From Geosiphon pyriformis (lineage: Eukaryota; Glomeromycota; Glomeromycetes; Archaeosporales; Geosiphonaceae), in NCBI GenBank assembly GCA_016748015.1, contig JAAOMT010000699.1, positions 293,322 to 357,321 of the forward strand: a stretch of 64,000 bases of DNA, written 5' to 3'. Below, in pieces: positions 21,640 to 38,030 of the stretch (the first letter of the stretch is position 1; each line of letters starts with the position of its first letter). The notes under the pieces were generated by a model. That model was not told the DNA's origin. It ran no database searches and saw only the letters and a program-made list of their open reading frames with translations. The translations under genes were made by a program, and so were the position numbers.

Positions 21640-23834
21640 ATCTTTTTTCATCTTTTTCACGTTTAATTTGACCAAAGCAAATCGATCCCTTAATATTTAC
21701 GACAACTTTCCATCTTTATGGTATATCTCAAGTGGGCGATCATTTCCCTCAGGGAAACTTTACTGTCATGGAAAAGATTATGATGATTAACGCATTCAAC
21801 TTTTACACTTTAGTCTTCATTCAAATAAATTTGGAAACAACTATCTAAAACATAAAATTTCAGTCTCTTCAACCTTTTATTTGACGAGTGACCTATCAAA
21901 GCGTTAATTCCAAATCTTTATTCGTCCAGGGTAAAAACAGTAAAATAGTCGCATTAATTTAATTGGCTATTTGGCTTTCATATTATGCTTCTCAAACACC
22001 CGTTAGCTTTTCTATGACGAGTTTTTCTCGGAATTTTTAACTTCAAAATTGAAAAAAAGCTTTTAAGCAACATCAATTTGATTATGAAAAAACATTATAT
22101 CAAAAATTTTTTCATCCCTCTTGAGAAACTCTTTTGAAAAATTTCTTCCTCTAAAGAACAGATGATTACTCCTCTTCCATAAGACCCTTCAAATTCACAC
22201 AACTCTCCTTTTTTTTTTCTTTTTTTGATGATAAAGGCGCTTTTACATTGAATTATAATCGTCAAAAACCTGGATGATTTAGAAGTTCACATAATTGTGA
22301 TCAAAATTTTAATGATCTTAACCATCTAATGATTTAACGAAATTCCGCGCTTAACATTACATTCTTTAAACAAGTTAAAAATTATGACAAAAAAAATTCA
22401 AATCTCACAATACTCCATCTCTATATACAAAAATGAAAAAATTCTTGAGAATTTGAGATTATTTTTTTACCCTTTTTAACTTTTAATTTTTCTTAAAATA
22501 CGGTTATGACTCTATTGGAAATATTCTTTTTTTATTTTTCTCTTTTTCTATTTTTTTTTTTCCAATATGAAGATAATCTGTATTCTATTCTGATATCTGA
22601 ATTGGAAGTTGTTATTTGATACTTGGAAGCTAAAAATTAGTCTCAAGACAAATAATGTTTCATTTTATCATTTTTTCTCTGATATCAAAATTTATTTCAT
22701 TCTTTTCAATTTTCCAAAAAAAATTTTAAAAAAAAATTATGTTCAAATTTAGATTGACAAAAAAGTTTCAGTTTTTCACAGAGTTTTTATTTTTCAGCTT
22801 CAGAATTTATTATACAATCAACAAACGAACTATACACCATTTGAAACGTTACGTTTTTTAAATTTTTTTTTTCTTTATTCATTCAAAATAGTCGCATCAT
22901 CGAACTCGACAAAGGACAATAATCGTGTTTAAAACCTAGAAATTTTTAGGATAGAAAATTTTCAGGTCTCGTAATCGAATTTTATTTCGCGTTTTTTTCC
23001 CTTTTTTTTTTTTTTTTGGTAGTATTTTAGGCTTAGGGTTTCCTTTGAAAAGGGTTTTGGGAATTTTTTGTATTTTTTTTTTATTAAGTCAAATTTTTTA
23101 TATCACAATATAGAAACTTCTTATTCTTTTATAACTTTAAATTGAAACTTTTTAAAAGGAATTTTAATTTAAAGAATATTAAAAGCTTTTCGATTTTAGA
23201 ATTTTTTTGTTGTCTCTGGCGGGGGTTTTGAGAGTTCTTTAGTAGTTTTAGTTTTCTTATTCTTTTTGTCATTTTTTTGATATAAAATATAAATATTATT
23301 CATCATTTTTTATTTATCGTTTTGACTCTTTATTTAAATTTTTTTATGGTAACTTTTAACTTTCCGATCATTCAGTTTTTACATGATTTTCTTTGATTTC
23401 AGTTAATCATGTTTTCTTGTCCTTTTTTTATTTGGCAAAATTGTTTTTTTTTAATATTATAAAAATAAAAAATAAAAAAACATAATTATAGTTTACTTTG
23501 AAATTTTTGCGTAAATATTTTCATTTTTTTTTTATGAGTGAATATATTACAACAATTCAATATTTTTTTCAATTTTCAAACTCTTTGTATTTTTTCAAAA
23601 GATAAAATGGTCAATAAATGAAATCAAATTATAGCTGACTTTAATTTGATTTAAAAATCTTTGATTTATTGACTTTATTAAATGTTTTATTATTGAAACT
23701 TGATCTCATCTATAATTTTGTTTAACGCTTTTTGCGATCAATCAAATTTTTTTATCTAAAGCGGAGTTACCGAATTCTGCTGATCAATTCGATTCAATTA
23801 ATTCATTGGTGTTACATAAAATGATCCCAATTGA

Positions 23835-23837
<3 letters not shown>
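21640..23837. other. Polypyrimidine-rich noncoding stretch
   Basis: Long T/C-biased plus strand with poly-T runs (22,211, 22,551, 22,865, 23,000). This strand skew is stronger than in other spacers. No gene is seen. Confidence 0.45.
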
Positions 23838-23873
<36 letters not shown>

Positions 23874-23878
23874 TGTGT
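23838..23878. repeat. (GT)n microsatellite
   Basis: About 20 GT units with one GG interruption near the end. It is the only sizeable GT repeat in the window. Confidence 0.92.
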
Positions 23879-24138
23879 TAATTTTACACAAAAAAGTTTT
23901 GTAAATTTTTTTTGACTGCACAAACTCTTTTCCTACTTTTTTTAGAATTGATGAAAATCAAGGGTAAAATCAAATATATACAATACCGTTAATATTTTTG
24001 CATTTAATATATGCGTGTGATTAAAGAATTTACATGAAATATGATCTTTTTAATTTGTATCATTGAGCAATGAAAAAATTTCAGTTATTTAATTTTAAAA
24101 AAAAAATTCACCAAAGAAGATTTTTATTATTATTATCA

Positions 24139-24190
24139 TTTGATTTGATTTGATTTGATTTGATTTGATTTGATTTGATTTGATTTGATT
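24139..24190. repeat. (TTGAT)n pentanucleotide repeat
   Basis: About ten perfect units of a 5-bp motif (TTTGA/TTGAT). Confidence 0.92.
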
Positions 24191-24740
24191 AATTATGCAT
24201 AAATCTTTTTTAATCGATATAAACAATAGAACTTTTTACGCAAATTTTTTTTTCATTTTTAGGGTTTGGATTAATAAAGAGATATGTCCGAAGAGAAAAA
24301 CTTTATTATTATTTGCATTGGTTTTTAATCAAAAGTCTCCCTAAAAAATTTAATTCATTACATAAAAAAATTCTTTTTTTTTTAAAAAGGTATCATATTA
24401 TATAACTATCATTGGATTTATTTGGCATATATTGGTAATAAAAAAAAAGCATTTTATTAACGTATTGATATCCGATAGAATTATTTTTGTATTAATTAGA
24501 TTTGAAAAAGAATTCTTTTTTTAATTTGAAATCATAACCAATATAATCAAACCTTCTAATTTTGATTCTCCTATTAATAGGGAAAAAAAAAAGGTTTGTA
24601 TTTTCTGTGTTTTTGATTAAATCAGATAAATGAGAGATAAAAAGTAAAATTATTTGAAATTTAATGTGTAATAAGAATAGTTTAAACTTTTTCTTCTTCC
24701 AAAAGAAACTTCTAAATATTAAAAGTATACATATATACTA

Positions 24741-24764
24741 TATTATTATTATTATTATTATTAT
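24741..24764. repeat. (ATT)n microsatellite
   Basis: About eight ATT units. Confidence 0.85.
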
Positions 24765-24981
24765 TCGGAAAAATAAATTTTTTATTATTATTTCAAATTG
24801 ATGGTTAAAAAATATATTATAATATTTTTAATTTTTAAATTTAATAAATGAAGATAAGAATGATAACGAGAATTGTATTGTTTATGATATCTTGGTTTAA
24901 TACATCTTTTTTATGTTACAGTGTAACAAAATTTGATTATTCATGCAGAAAATAGTGAAAAATAAATGGATTAGCTGTTTG

Positions 24982-25004
24982 GGAAGGAAGGAAGGAAGGA
25001 AGGA
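24982..25004. repeat. (GGAA)n microsatellite
   Basis: About five GGAA units. Confidence 0.85.
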
Positions 25005-25349
25005 AAAAACAAATATTGTGGAGATTTTTGAATAAAGTCTGGATCAATATTAAATATATTTAAAATAATCTCTATTTATAACATTTATTAATATAAAAAG
25101 TCAGCTATATATATATATTTCATTTAACGAATGCTTGATGAATGATCATAGTAGGTACCTGGTGAACCTGATGAATGATATGACATTGCATAAATAAAAA
25201 CTATAAATGTTGATTTTTGATCACTGTTTGCCGAGAAATTTTTAATTTGAAGATTACATGTATAAAGTTTATTGATTTTTAGTGATCATTATTAAGATAT
25301 TCTAGCAGCTGATTTCTCCTGCATCTTTTTTTTTTTTTTTTTTTTTTAA

Positions 25350-25369
25350 NNNNNNNNNNNNNNNNNNNN
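25350..25369. other. Assembly gap of 20 N between poly-T and poly-A
   Basis: Exactly 20 ambiguous bases, preceded by about 22 T (25327-25347) and followed by about 16 A. The size is likely a placeholder, so coordinates right of it may be offset from the true chromosome. The mirror-image flanks suggest a hairpin or homopolymer that broke assembly. Confidence 0.97.
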
Positions 25370-25766
25370 TAAAAAAAAAAAAAAAAGGGTAAGTATTTTA
25401 ATTGGTTTTTTAACTTTTATAGAAAAGATTATCATTATTATTGGTTTAAAATATTTAAAAGGTATCGGATGGCAAAAAAAAGGGAAATTATAAATGTTTA
25501 ATAAAAATAAAATAAAATTTCAAAGCTTTTTATTTGTTGACGAAACGGAAATGATGACATGAAGATCTTTGTGTTTTAATTCAATTTTGTACGGCATTAC
25601 ACAATACTAAAACCGAGTTTGATTAAATAAATTTTTTTTTTGTAAAAAAGTGATTTTTGAAATAATCACTTTTAGTTATGAGGAATAATCACTTTTATAT
25701 TTAGATTATGTCTTAAATTTACCTTAATTTAAAAAAATTATTTATCTTTACATAATTTTAATCTTT

Positions 25767-28451
<2,685 letters not shown>

Positions 28452-29809
28452 TTAATTTTTTTGGGCAAGAATTCTTACCATACGAATATGTGAATCGTAG
28501 TAATTAACTTCGCGACCCATTTCTGCAACCATATTATCGAACTCTGCTTGTTTTACCTCAAGGGCTGGCATCAAATGCTCTGCTTGGGCTTGGATCGCTA
28601 AGAGAGTATTTTGTGTCGTATAATCAGCTAGAAAACATCATTCGAAAAAAATATTATTCATAAATTTCGGTAATCAAAATATTCAAAACCAAAAATTATT
28701 AAACGTTGAAGTTTACCAATTTTACCTAATGTACCGGCACTTTTTCTCATAGGTATCATAGCGACTTTATCCTCGACGAGTCGATATTCACCAGTTGACT
28801 CAAGAAGTGATTTGAATGTATTCACAATGTCAATGTCAATTTGGTGACTTCTTAATCTTGTCAAAACTTTTGCAAGAAAAAAAACCATTATAAATTTCAT
28901 TTAGAGAGAGAATAATAGAGTTTATAAAAATAAATGTGATTGCTTAACTACATACGAGCAGATATAACTCGTTGGGTTGTAGGTCCAGGATTTTTGATTT
29001 GGATATCTGGCTCTAATATCTAAAATTCGAAAAATTTTTTTTTAATCAAACTCTCTCTCCCACGTAATCAATTTATATAGGTGTTAAAAAATAAATTATG
29101 CCAAAGAAAAATTCATACCTCTATCCAACCACCTGAAGCTAATAATTTCGGTAATTTTTGAAGAATAAGGGTTTCCCAATTTTGGCTGGTAAACCACAAT
29201 AAAAAAAATCGAACATGTATATAATCAAACTGAATACGAAATGGTATTCCAGTTAAAATATCCGTTAAAATAAATTGTAGATTTCTGGGCTTTTGCGACG
29301 GGAAAATATTTTGAAATTCAACACCGTAAAATTGTGTTGCTTTATATTCTCCTGCTAGTTCGCATAACCAGGTACCAGGTCCACATCTGTTAATCAAAAA
29401 AAATTTCAGGATTAAAAAAATGCTCTAGCTAATGAGAGATCAAAGGATGAGTTATTGTACATTGAAAAAAAAAAGTGTTTAAAAAATTTAAAACTCTGAT
29501 AAAAATTACGAACCCTATATCCAGCACCATAGCACCAGATCTCATTTTATAATCTACCGGGGCATGAAAGTTACCACCGAATATTTCTCGAAACATATGA
29601 TGTTGAACTTGCAAACGATCAACTTTTAATTAAAAAAGAAGCAATGCAAGATAATTAAAAAGAGTTGAAAAGCTAAGATTTTGAAATTGTGAAAAATAAA
29701 ATGTATAATTACTCTCTTTCTCGGGCATAGGTCCAGAGTATGGGTAATGGTGATTTGTTGGTTTCGATTTTTTTTTGGAACGAATGTTTTTGGAAACTTG
29801 TATACCCAT
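28452..29809 (-). CDS. SAM-dependent class I methyltransferase
   Basis: Six exons on the minus strand: 29809-29713, 29622-29514, 29386-29119, 29019-28956, 28866-28717, 28627-28452. This gives 287 residues, with every junction in phase and introns of 89-127 nt. Residues about 65-75 read VLDIGCGPGTW, the glycine-rich SAM-binding motif I, formed only after joining exons 2 and 3. Motif-II-like acidic VE follows after about 20 residues (FYGVEF), then FILTDILTGIPF, and FDYIHVRF where class I enzymes carry the post-motif strand. GGWIEILEPDI marks the later beta strand. The N-terminus is basic and Ser/Lys-rich with no membrane helix, so it is likely cytosolic. The closest family I know is the fungal LaeA-like/UMTA-type methyltransferases, expanded in Rhizophagus-like fungi. 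The substrate is unknown. Exon 5 could end 12 nt earlier at an alternative GTAAAA site, also in phase. Confidence 0.82.
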
Positions 29810-32745
29810 ATTTGGTTGACTGACTGGCTGGTTGATTGGTTGTTTAAGTTAATGAAAATAAATACAAAATGATGCAAATACTTTAAATACGTTCAAAATA
29901 ATTATGGTGAAAACAGGCATTTAAGTTATAAAAATGGAAGATTCACACACAAATTTGAAACTCAATCTTTAAATTTCAAGAGTGTCAAAGAGTCCTTTTA
30001 GGTTAAAAGAAAAACTTCACATAATTGGCTCATTATTTTATTTTATTGTACACCTACATTCGCAGCAAAATTTTAAAATTAACACCTGCATAGAAGTTAA
30101 ATTTACATACGTTTCAGGGGGCAAATAAAATTTTTTAAAGGAATACAACAGTTTTGACACAAATTAAATCTCGATTCATCGTGGTAACCAATAAAAAAAA
30201 GTTATTGTGTATCATGATAACTGTATTTTTTAAAGTTCCAGAGATCAATTTATCAAAATATCCAGGGTAACGATAGAAAATTCCTTTTCCTAAAATTTTA
30301 TTAGATCCTAAAAACTTTTTGTAAAATATTTTCCCATTTTTTATAATAATGATAATAATAATAATAGTAATGGATTTGAAAAAATTAATAATCAATCGAT
30401 TTATGCGAAATGATAATTTCACAAAAGATTAATATTTCTTCTCGATCATTTCAACAAATAAATCTTTCTCGGTAATTTCAACAAATGAATCTTCTTGGTG
30501 ATTTCAATAAATAAATCCCTTTTTCCGTATTCTATTAAAATCATTAACTAGCCAGCACAAATCTTTACCCAGAAATAACCGAACGTTATTTATTAAAAGA
30601 AACCAGTTATTAACATGAGCTAGGAAGATCAAAAAAGTTTTGAAAATCATTAAAAAAAAAAAAGATTTTCTTTGGAAAATTTCCCGTAAACGGGAAATCA
30701 TTAATTGATTATGAGATCCCGGATCATTTAAAAGTATAATTCTTTAAAAAGAAAACTGATAAGATTTAAGATTAATGCAGGAGCTTTCAACCCACAGACT
30801 GCAGGTTTATCAGTGAAAGGGGGGCACGAGGTGAAAAAAAATGGGGCTGAGTCATTGTGAAATCAAAATCAGAACTTTGCTGATTTTAGAATTTTGTGTT
30901 CCTTTCTCACAAGCAGATAATTTTGATTGTGCTAAAATGGAAATCAAATAATGACTCCTTCATTACCCAAACTTGTACAGCACATGATGAAATAAAAGCA
31001 AAAAGATTGAAAAAAAAAACGACAGAGCTCGTCTAATTTGATTTCTATTAACTAATCAGAAATATTGCTGGAACAATGAAAAATATTTTTGAAAGCATTA
31101 TTTCAAGAAAATCTTCTTTCTGTAAATTATAATTTGTCAAATTCAACAATTTCTTTCTTGTGATCGCGGAAAATCATTTTAACCACAATTTTTTTTCATA
31201 CAATTTAACAATATTCTCGGCGAAAATTTCACAAAGAGTAAAAATTGAGATTTAGAATAATCCTTGTCTTTTTTAAAACAAAATGTTGAAGATTTTTTAA
31301 ATCTATCACCATTAAAAAATCTGTTATTTTAGAATTTTATGGGAGTGACATTGGTTAGAAAATCTTAACATCGATTTAGCCTTGAATTTTATTATTATGA
31401 GTTTTTAGATAACTCACATGGTACCCTTACTTCGGTTGGAACGGATCTTTCTCACATGAATAAATTTGTGTTTCATCAGCGTGTCAATTAAATTTTTAAT
31501 TCAATATGCGATGCGTTTGTACAAAATGTTTCTTCCTATCAATCAAACATTTTTGAAATTGGCCATATTTTTAAAATTGACCCTTTTACAGCTTCCCTTT
31601 TCAATGATTTAAAATTAAACCTGCGATTTTGAGAATTAATTTTTGAATTCAAGATTTAAATTTTTATCATTGATAAAATGACTGGCTTTTTAAAAATCTC
31701 AACGAGTGACAGAATCAAAAAAATTTAATTTTATATAAAAAGTTAATTTCATAATGAATTTAACTTAAACATTAGGAACTAATTTTTTTCTTGAACACCT
31801 TTCTAAATCTGGTTGATTTTTATGTTCCTAGATTGTATATTTATAAACATTCATTTCTTGGATGAAATTCGATTTTAATACCTGACTAGTTAATTGTTCG
31901 CTTTTAGTTATCATTCATTGAATGATAACTAAAGTTGAAAATGAAAAATTTTTAAAAAGATGAGATTAAAAATTTTTGACTAAATGTACATGTATTTAAA
32001 TTTCAAATAAATCTGATTCCACTTTAAAACTAATAGGAGCAAAGGGTTTAAAATTTTTTTTGAATTTAGCATAAACGTTGTATCCTTTTCTATACAAGAA
32101 TCTTTATTCGAAAAATACCATCACCATTATAAAATTTCCAATTAAACTTACTTCTTCGCACGCTAAAGAGCGTATTAAAATCATCTAAAATTAGATGAAA
32201 GATTATTTAAACACACAAATGTACTCAACTTGATTCGAATATAAAAGCTGTTAAAATATAATTTTTAATCAAGCTTTAAAAACCAGTTTTGAAATTCAGA
32301 AAATCTTGTGAGAATATTCGTTTGGTAATGTGAGCAAGAAATTATTCAATATTGTGTATATCTGCATTGGCTTATTGAAAGTCAATTTTTGCAGAACTGT
32401 GCATCTTTTGTACAGCATTTTTAATATGCAAGTATTACGATTGCGTCTGGTAACAAATAACATGTATGCCATGTTATTGTCTAAAGATCATCTCAATGTA
32501 ATTGTTGCATCTTCAAAAAACAGCTTCTAGCTATTTTCCTCATCCTATTTGTTTTGCGAGGCTCGATCATGTGTTAATATGGAGAAAGTGTGAATCTGCA
32601 TGAATAGTTTATGTAAATCTTTTGGAACTTTTGGAGTCTTAGCAATAGGTTTATTAACAATTCTACGCTGAATAAGTATTTATTGAGCGCGTTATTGATA
32701 ATCCTTTTAAAATAACTTTTAGTTCATTTGTATTGAAACGAAATA
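29810..32745. other. Noncoding stretch upstream of methyltransferase
   Basis: It includes a degenerate repeat of about 27 bp (30449-30530). No sustained frame with plausible splice sites is seen. A moderate-GC patch at 32,830-32,940 reads protein-like on the minus strand but is interrupted by a microsatellite, so it is not called. Confidence 0.4.
30449..30530. repeat. Degenerate ~27-bp tandem repeat (3 units)
   Basis: Three units start TTTCAACAAATAAATC, TTTCAACAAATGAATC and TTTCAATAAATAAATC at 30449, 30476 and 30502. Confidence 0.7.
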
Positions 32746-32769
32746 TGGATGGATGGATGGATGGAAGGA

Positions 32770-32805
<36 letters not shown>
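32746..32805. repeat. (GGAT)n-(AAAG)n compound microsatellite
   Basis: About five GGAT units lead into about ten AAAG units. Purine-only on the plus strand after the first block. Confidence 0.9.
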
Positions 32806-32940
32806 CAAAAATAGCCCAGAGAGAGATAGAAAAAATCAAACAAATGTGATTGGGGCGGTACAACAGAATAACGCCTGAATGATCAATAGGGGCCAGGTGG
32901 ATAGTCGCTTTAGAATGTGTACCCAAAAGGTATCCTTTAG

Positions 32941-35170
32941 ATATTAAAATTTTTAGTTTTCAAACCTTATTTATTACTCCTTATTGCCTTTTATGATTAT
33001 AAATAAAAGGAAAAGGAAAATCGAACAAGTAAGAATTTTTTGTGCAATCAAATTTCAGCCAAGATTTATGTATGTATAAAATTCTTTTGTTATTGACTTT
33101 CCTAATACGTTAATAACAAAAAAAAATTATTTTTTAATACTTTATATTTTTAAGACATTTAAACGTTAATTGAAATAACAATTAAAAAATCGGATTTTTC
33201 CTGGAAACAAACAATAATTATTAATAAAAATTCATGTGATAACCTAAAAATATTTATTATACTTAAATAATTAATACATATGCTATCTACATTAAATTTA
33301 ATGAATATTAAATATTCATTTATTATAATAAATAAAATATTTCTTATTTGTTCTCTTTAACTGTAATAAATCAAGGTTTTTATGTATTTAAAAGTCTTAA
33401 ATTATTATTATTAAATGATAATAAATTTTTTTTTCAATTGAAACTTTGTTTATTGTTACTGTAATAAAAAATTTTCAAAAAATTAATAGATAAAAAAATC
33501 TGAAATTTGAATTATTTGAATAACTATGAGAATAAAAAATTGAATTTTTTTAATGTTTTATTATAATTTTTTATTTTTTTAATAAAAGTAGAAAAATTAT
33601 TATTTATTAAAAAATAATTAAAAATCAAAAATAATAATAACAATAAAAAATTTTATTCTATGTAATAATCTTTTTCACAAATCTTGACAACAAATATTTT
33701 TCAATTTATATATATTTTAAAAAATATTTCCAACAGATTTTGAAACCTTTATCAAGTGCAACAATCTTACCAGTTTTCATTCAAAATGTCTTTTGACATT
33801 AATGAAATTTGAAAGAAATTGATTCTAAAAATTCAGAATAAAAAATAATCCGAAAATAACGATAGAGTAGAAATCAAGATTTCTTAAAATTTTCAATTTT
33901 CTAGACTAACCAATACCAAGTTTTCTTACACTTAAAGAAGCTACAATAATAATTATTGAACGATCAAAAAAGCTAGCTCTAACTCTTCTTAAAAAAAAAA
34001 AAAGTTTGACAAGAAATTTTCTTTTTTGATGCTCTTAATAGCCAGCTAATTTTCAAGATAAACTTTTTAATTTAGAATTTTCCAACAAACGTTTTATGAT
34101 AAATTAATTTTTGAGGATATTTTTGAAAATTTTGAATTTTTCCAGCTTCAATCATAAAAAATAACGTTAATCTTTTTTTTTGCATCATCAATAAAGATTG
34201 TTTTCTATTTAAAAATCTTTATATGAATATAATTTTTTATTTAAAATTAAAAAAAATGGTTTACACGAATATTTTTAAATAATAAAATCTATTTCTATTT
34301 ATTTAAAATGGTTGAAAATTTTTATTTGATAATTATTTCGTATTATTGTATAAAAATTTCTTATTTTATCTTGTAAAAATATGATAAAAATCTCTTTTAA
34401 TTTTTTTTTTTAATTTTATTATATTTTCTTTGAAATTTCAGTATCAGTCTAAATAAAATTTGGTTTAGATATTTTTAAATTTTAATCAAGTTTAATTGTT
34501 TTATTTAATTAATCAACTCAAAAACTAGAATTTTTTATCCAAAAATTTTATCAAGGACAGTTTAGAAACCTGTTGGCTTTATAAAATATTTTTAAAAAAG
34601 AAAATAAATAATTGAAATTCTTTTTCAAATTTTCTCTGCAATGACTTTTATTTTATTAAATAATCATCTTTCAACACACACAAGTCACAATGACCGTGAA
34701 ATTCAAAATAACTATAAAATGAAGTTGGATTTGTGATAAAAATTATTTCAAACCTTGCGTTGTCAATCCGTTTAAACCATATTTCTTTCATCGTCGCGAT
34801 CAAATTAATAAAAAAAAAGCTAAGATATTACTATTTATAAGGTAAAAGTTTGTTACTGTATTCTGACAAATATAAAATTGAGAGAAAAGTTAGCAAAATA
34901 AATTCGTATGCGACAATGAGACGCGTGAAATTATTCCATTTTCTCACTTAAACAAATGGAATTTTTAACACAACCCATCACAAATTATGAAGTTCGCTAA
35001 AATGTTTTCTTTATTTTTTATGTCAAAAATTTCCTTTTATTTTTGACAATTGTCATGATCAAAGACTAAATATGCTAAAAAAAATACTCTTCAATGTTAT
35101 ACCTCTTTAATGAGGAAGTGTTAACTAGCAAAGCACTCAAAGGCTCAATATATTTGGAATAAATTTTGAA
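32941..35170. other. A/T-rich desert
   Basis: No gene, RNA or structured repeat beyond homopolymers. Confidence 0.45.
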
Positions 35171-35179
35171 AAGACCAGC

Positions 35180-35850
35180 CGATACTTTTTTAATAGAAGC
35201 TACTCACCCAAGAATCACAGCAATGCAACAAAAAATTGCTAAACTAAATGCGTGTTCCTTCGAAGAAACGCATCTTAACTTCGAAAATTAAACGAACAAA
35301 CTATCCAAAACAATCTCTCAAGGCTTGGCTACATTGTCATTCTACTCAAGTGTATTTTTATCCTCACCAAAAGCTCTGAAAAAAATGCTTACAATTAGCG
35401 CACGAATTTTACGAAAGTTTCAAACCGCTTGTTTGGTATGATCCATGATGAACAATCTATAGCACCGATAATAAATTACCAATTTAAGTTGCACGTTTAG
35501 CGGCAATGCGTGAATGCAGCAAGATTGGTTTTATATATTGACAGAGTATTTAAACACTTTATCTATCTATTGTGAGATACTAAACCTTGAAGAAAATAAG
35601 ACCAGAGAATATAGGCATTCTAGCAGAATAATAATTCAAAACATATCTGCAATGATATGCGTGAATATCTTCAAGAAAGACTTTCATGTCGTGTTTTGTG
35701 GCCATCATATAGTCCAGACCTCAACCCATTGAAACAAAGCGTTTCTCAAAAGATTTTTAGTGAGCTGGTGAAAGAATAGTGAGCAAAATTTCCAAAAAAG
35801 GTGGTCCTTACCAATGTCTCACTTGCATAAATGTAGAATGAGAGACAATA
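35180..35850 (+). mobile_element. Decayed Tc1/mariner-type transposase remnant
   Basis: The signature WPSYSPDLNP is encoded at 35699-35728, in a frame preceded by REYLQERLSCRVL, as in the C-terminal catalytic part of Tc1/mariner DDE transposases. The upstream about 500 bp has moderate GC and scattered matches in shifting frames with many stops and frameshifts. No terminal inverted repeats or TA duplication could be placed. It is non-functional. Confidence 0.65.
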
Positions 35851-38030
35851 CTACATATTTGTTAATTTTTTTCAAATAAATTTATTTATTAAAGAATTGT
35901 ATTATATTAATTTTTTTTTTGAAAAAGATTGAAAAATTATGTTCCAAAGATTTCAATTAATAATATTCATGCTTTTTTTATTCTTTTACTAATATGCAAT
36001 CTACAAAAAGTCTATATTCATCTATTATAATTCATCCCAAATTTGAAAACTATTTAACATTCTAATTAATCTACTTCTTTTTCTTTTATATAATTTATCG
36101 TAAAAAAAAAAAAACTTTAAAGAATATTATTCAGGTTCTACCTTAAATAATGATCACAAGATTTAAAATGACAAAAATTAAAAATAAATCTAATTAAAAT
36201 ATATTGGTTTGTATATATGCGTATTCAAATTGAAATTTTAATATTATTTTAATCGGCTTTATTTTGAAATTAAAAAAATATATATAAATTTATAGTTAAT
36301 ACTTTCTTTCAAATCAGGGTTAGATCATTAAAAATTAATAAGTAAAATTCAATTTTTTTTAGATTGCCCCTGTTTTTCCGAATAATTTTTATTTACCTTT
36401 TGTATTATTTATTTTTACTTTTATTTGGTTAAATGCTGTTAATGTGTTACAAAATTCTATAACTAATGTATTGTTTTTATTACTTCTAATAGAATCAAAT
36501 CTAGAATGTCTTTTTCTATAGAAATCGGTTCAAAAAAAAAAACCAGGACAAAGTATCATTTACGTCATTAAAAAATTGAAGTTGAACCATTTTACTATTT
36601 TTGATTTTGTCATAAAGAAACTTCTTCTTGGCATTTTTACTTTATACTTTCTAAAATAATCATTTCCACTGATATATAAATAAAATCTCGGTCTTTTGAT
36701 TTTTTTTTTTAAAAAAAAAACCACAAACATTCAAAATAGAAAGACAATCTTTTTTTATTCAGATATAGCAGTTGATTGTATCAAAAAAAAATTATCTTTT
36801 CTAATTATCAGATTAGTCTAAAAAAAAAAGTGTAAAGTTCTATGTATGCTAAAAAAAAATTTATTTTAAAAAATTTATCACCGAGACGTGAGAAAAACTA
36901 TGAAAAATAAAGATTTTATCTTAATCCTATCTTTTCTTTAACCATTTTTTCACTAGTATAAAAATTATGAACCTCTGTACAAAAAATTGATATTCAATTA
37001 TTTGTTTTTAAAAGTTGTACATCTATATAAAAAACAGTATGTTTGTGACTCCGAGTTTCTTGCGTTACGGAAAAATAGATTTTTCATTTGGTGACATTAC
37101 TATTTGAGATACAGCAAGGATGTTTTCCTTAATTAGCAAAAGTGAGGAGACCTAGATTGAATTTTTCAAAAGAGTTATAGTAATCCCCTTTTTAGTTTAC
37201 AAACAAGTTATCATTTAGAATGTAAATAATGAGAAATTTTTTCAAGTAAATAAAATAGGTAATTGATTTTATATATATATTATATTTAAGTATAAAATAT
37301 TTTGTATATAGTCATTTTTGGATGTAATTCGTTTCGTCAAAGAAAATCTAAAATATAGACATGTTTAAATCAGGGAAAAAAGATTTTGAAATAAATTTAG
37401 CTCAATCAAATAGTTTTATTGAAAATAAACGTGTTTAAAAATTAAATAAAAATTTTAAATTGTTTTTGTGAGATTGCATTCAAAATTTTTCCTTTCAATT
37501 TTTAACGTATTGAAAGTGAACACATATACAAACAGAAAATATGGAGATTAGTTGTAAGATATTGAAAAAAAACAATTTTATCTTAAATATGGTTAGTAAA
37601 CTTTCAAGATTTTGAATTATATTATTTAATTTAGATGTATTACTTAGATTTAATGCTTGATTTGTCCTCTGGTCTGCAGAAAAGGATTGTGAAAAAAAGA
37701 ATAAGAAAGATATTAGAACTCGAATAATTTGTTTCTATTTGGCGTAAACTTTAAAAAGTCTTTGTTCTAAATTAAATAATTAAAAAACAATACGTAATTG
37801 TACTTAAATAGCTCGAAAGTTACTAAACAAAGTGTATTTTTTTAACCTGTAGTTAAATGGTCTTTCAAATTAAATTCGCTCAACAAGTAATACATTTTAT
37901 TTGAAAATAACTGCAATACATTAGATAATTTTACAAAAATAAGTTTAAACCTCGTTTTAATTCACGTTAAGAGAAGTTATTGTTGAGAAAAAAGCCCCTT
38001 CATATCCTGATATTTTTCAAAGAAATTTTT
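35851..38030. other. A/T-rich desert
   Basis: Nothing supportable. Several poly-A/T runs of about 8-12 bp. Confidence 0.45.

Noticed and set aside
32663-32926. 87-codon minus-strand frame with a protein-like first half
   Set aside because: The second half is the AAAG/GGAT microsatellite, and the start is not ATG; the remainder is too short to support a gene.
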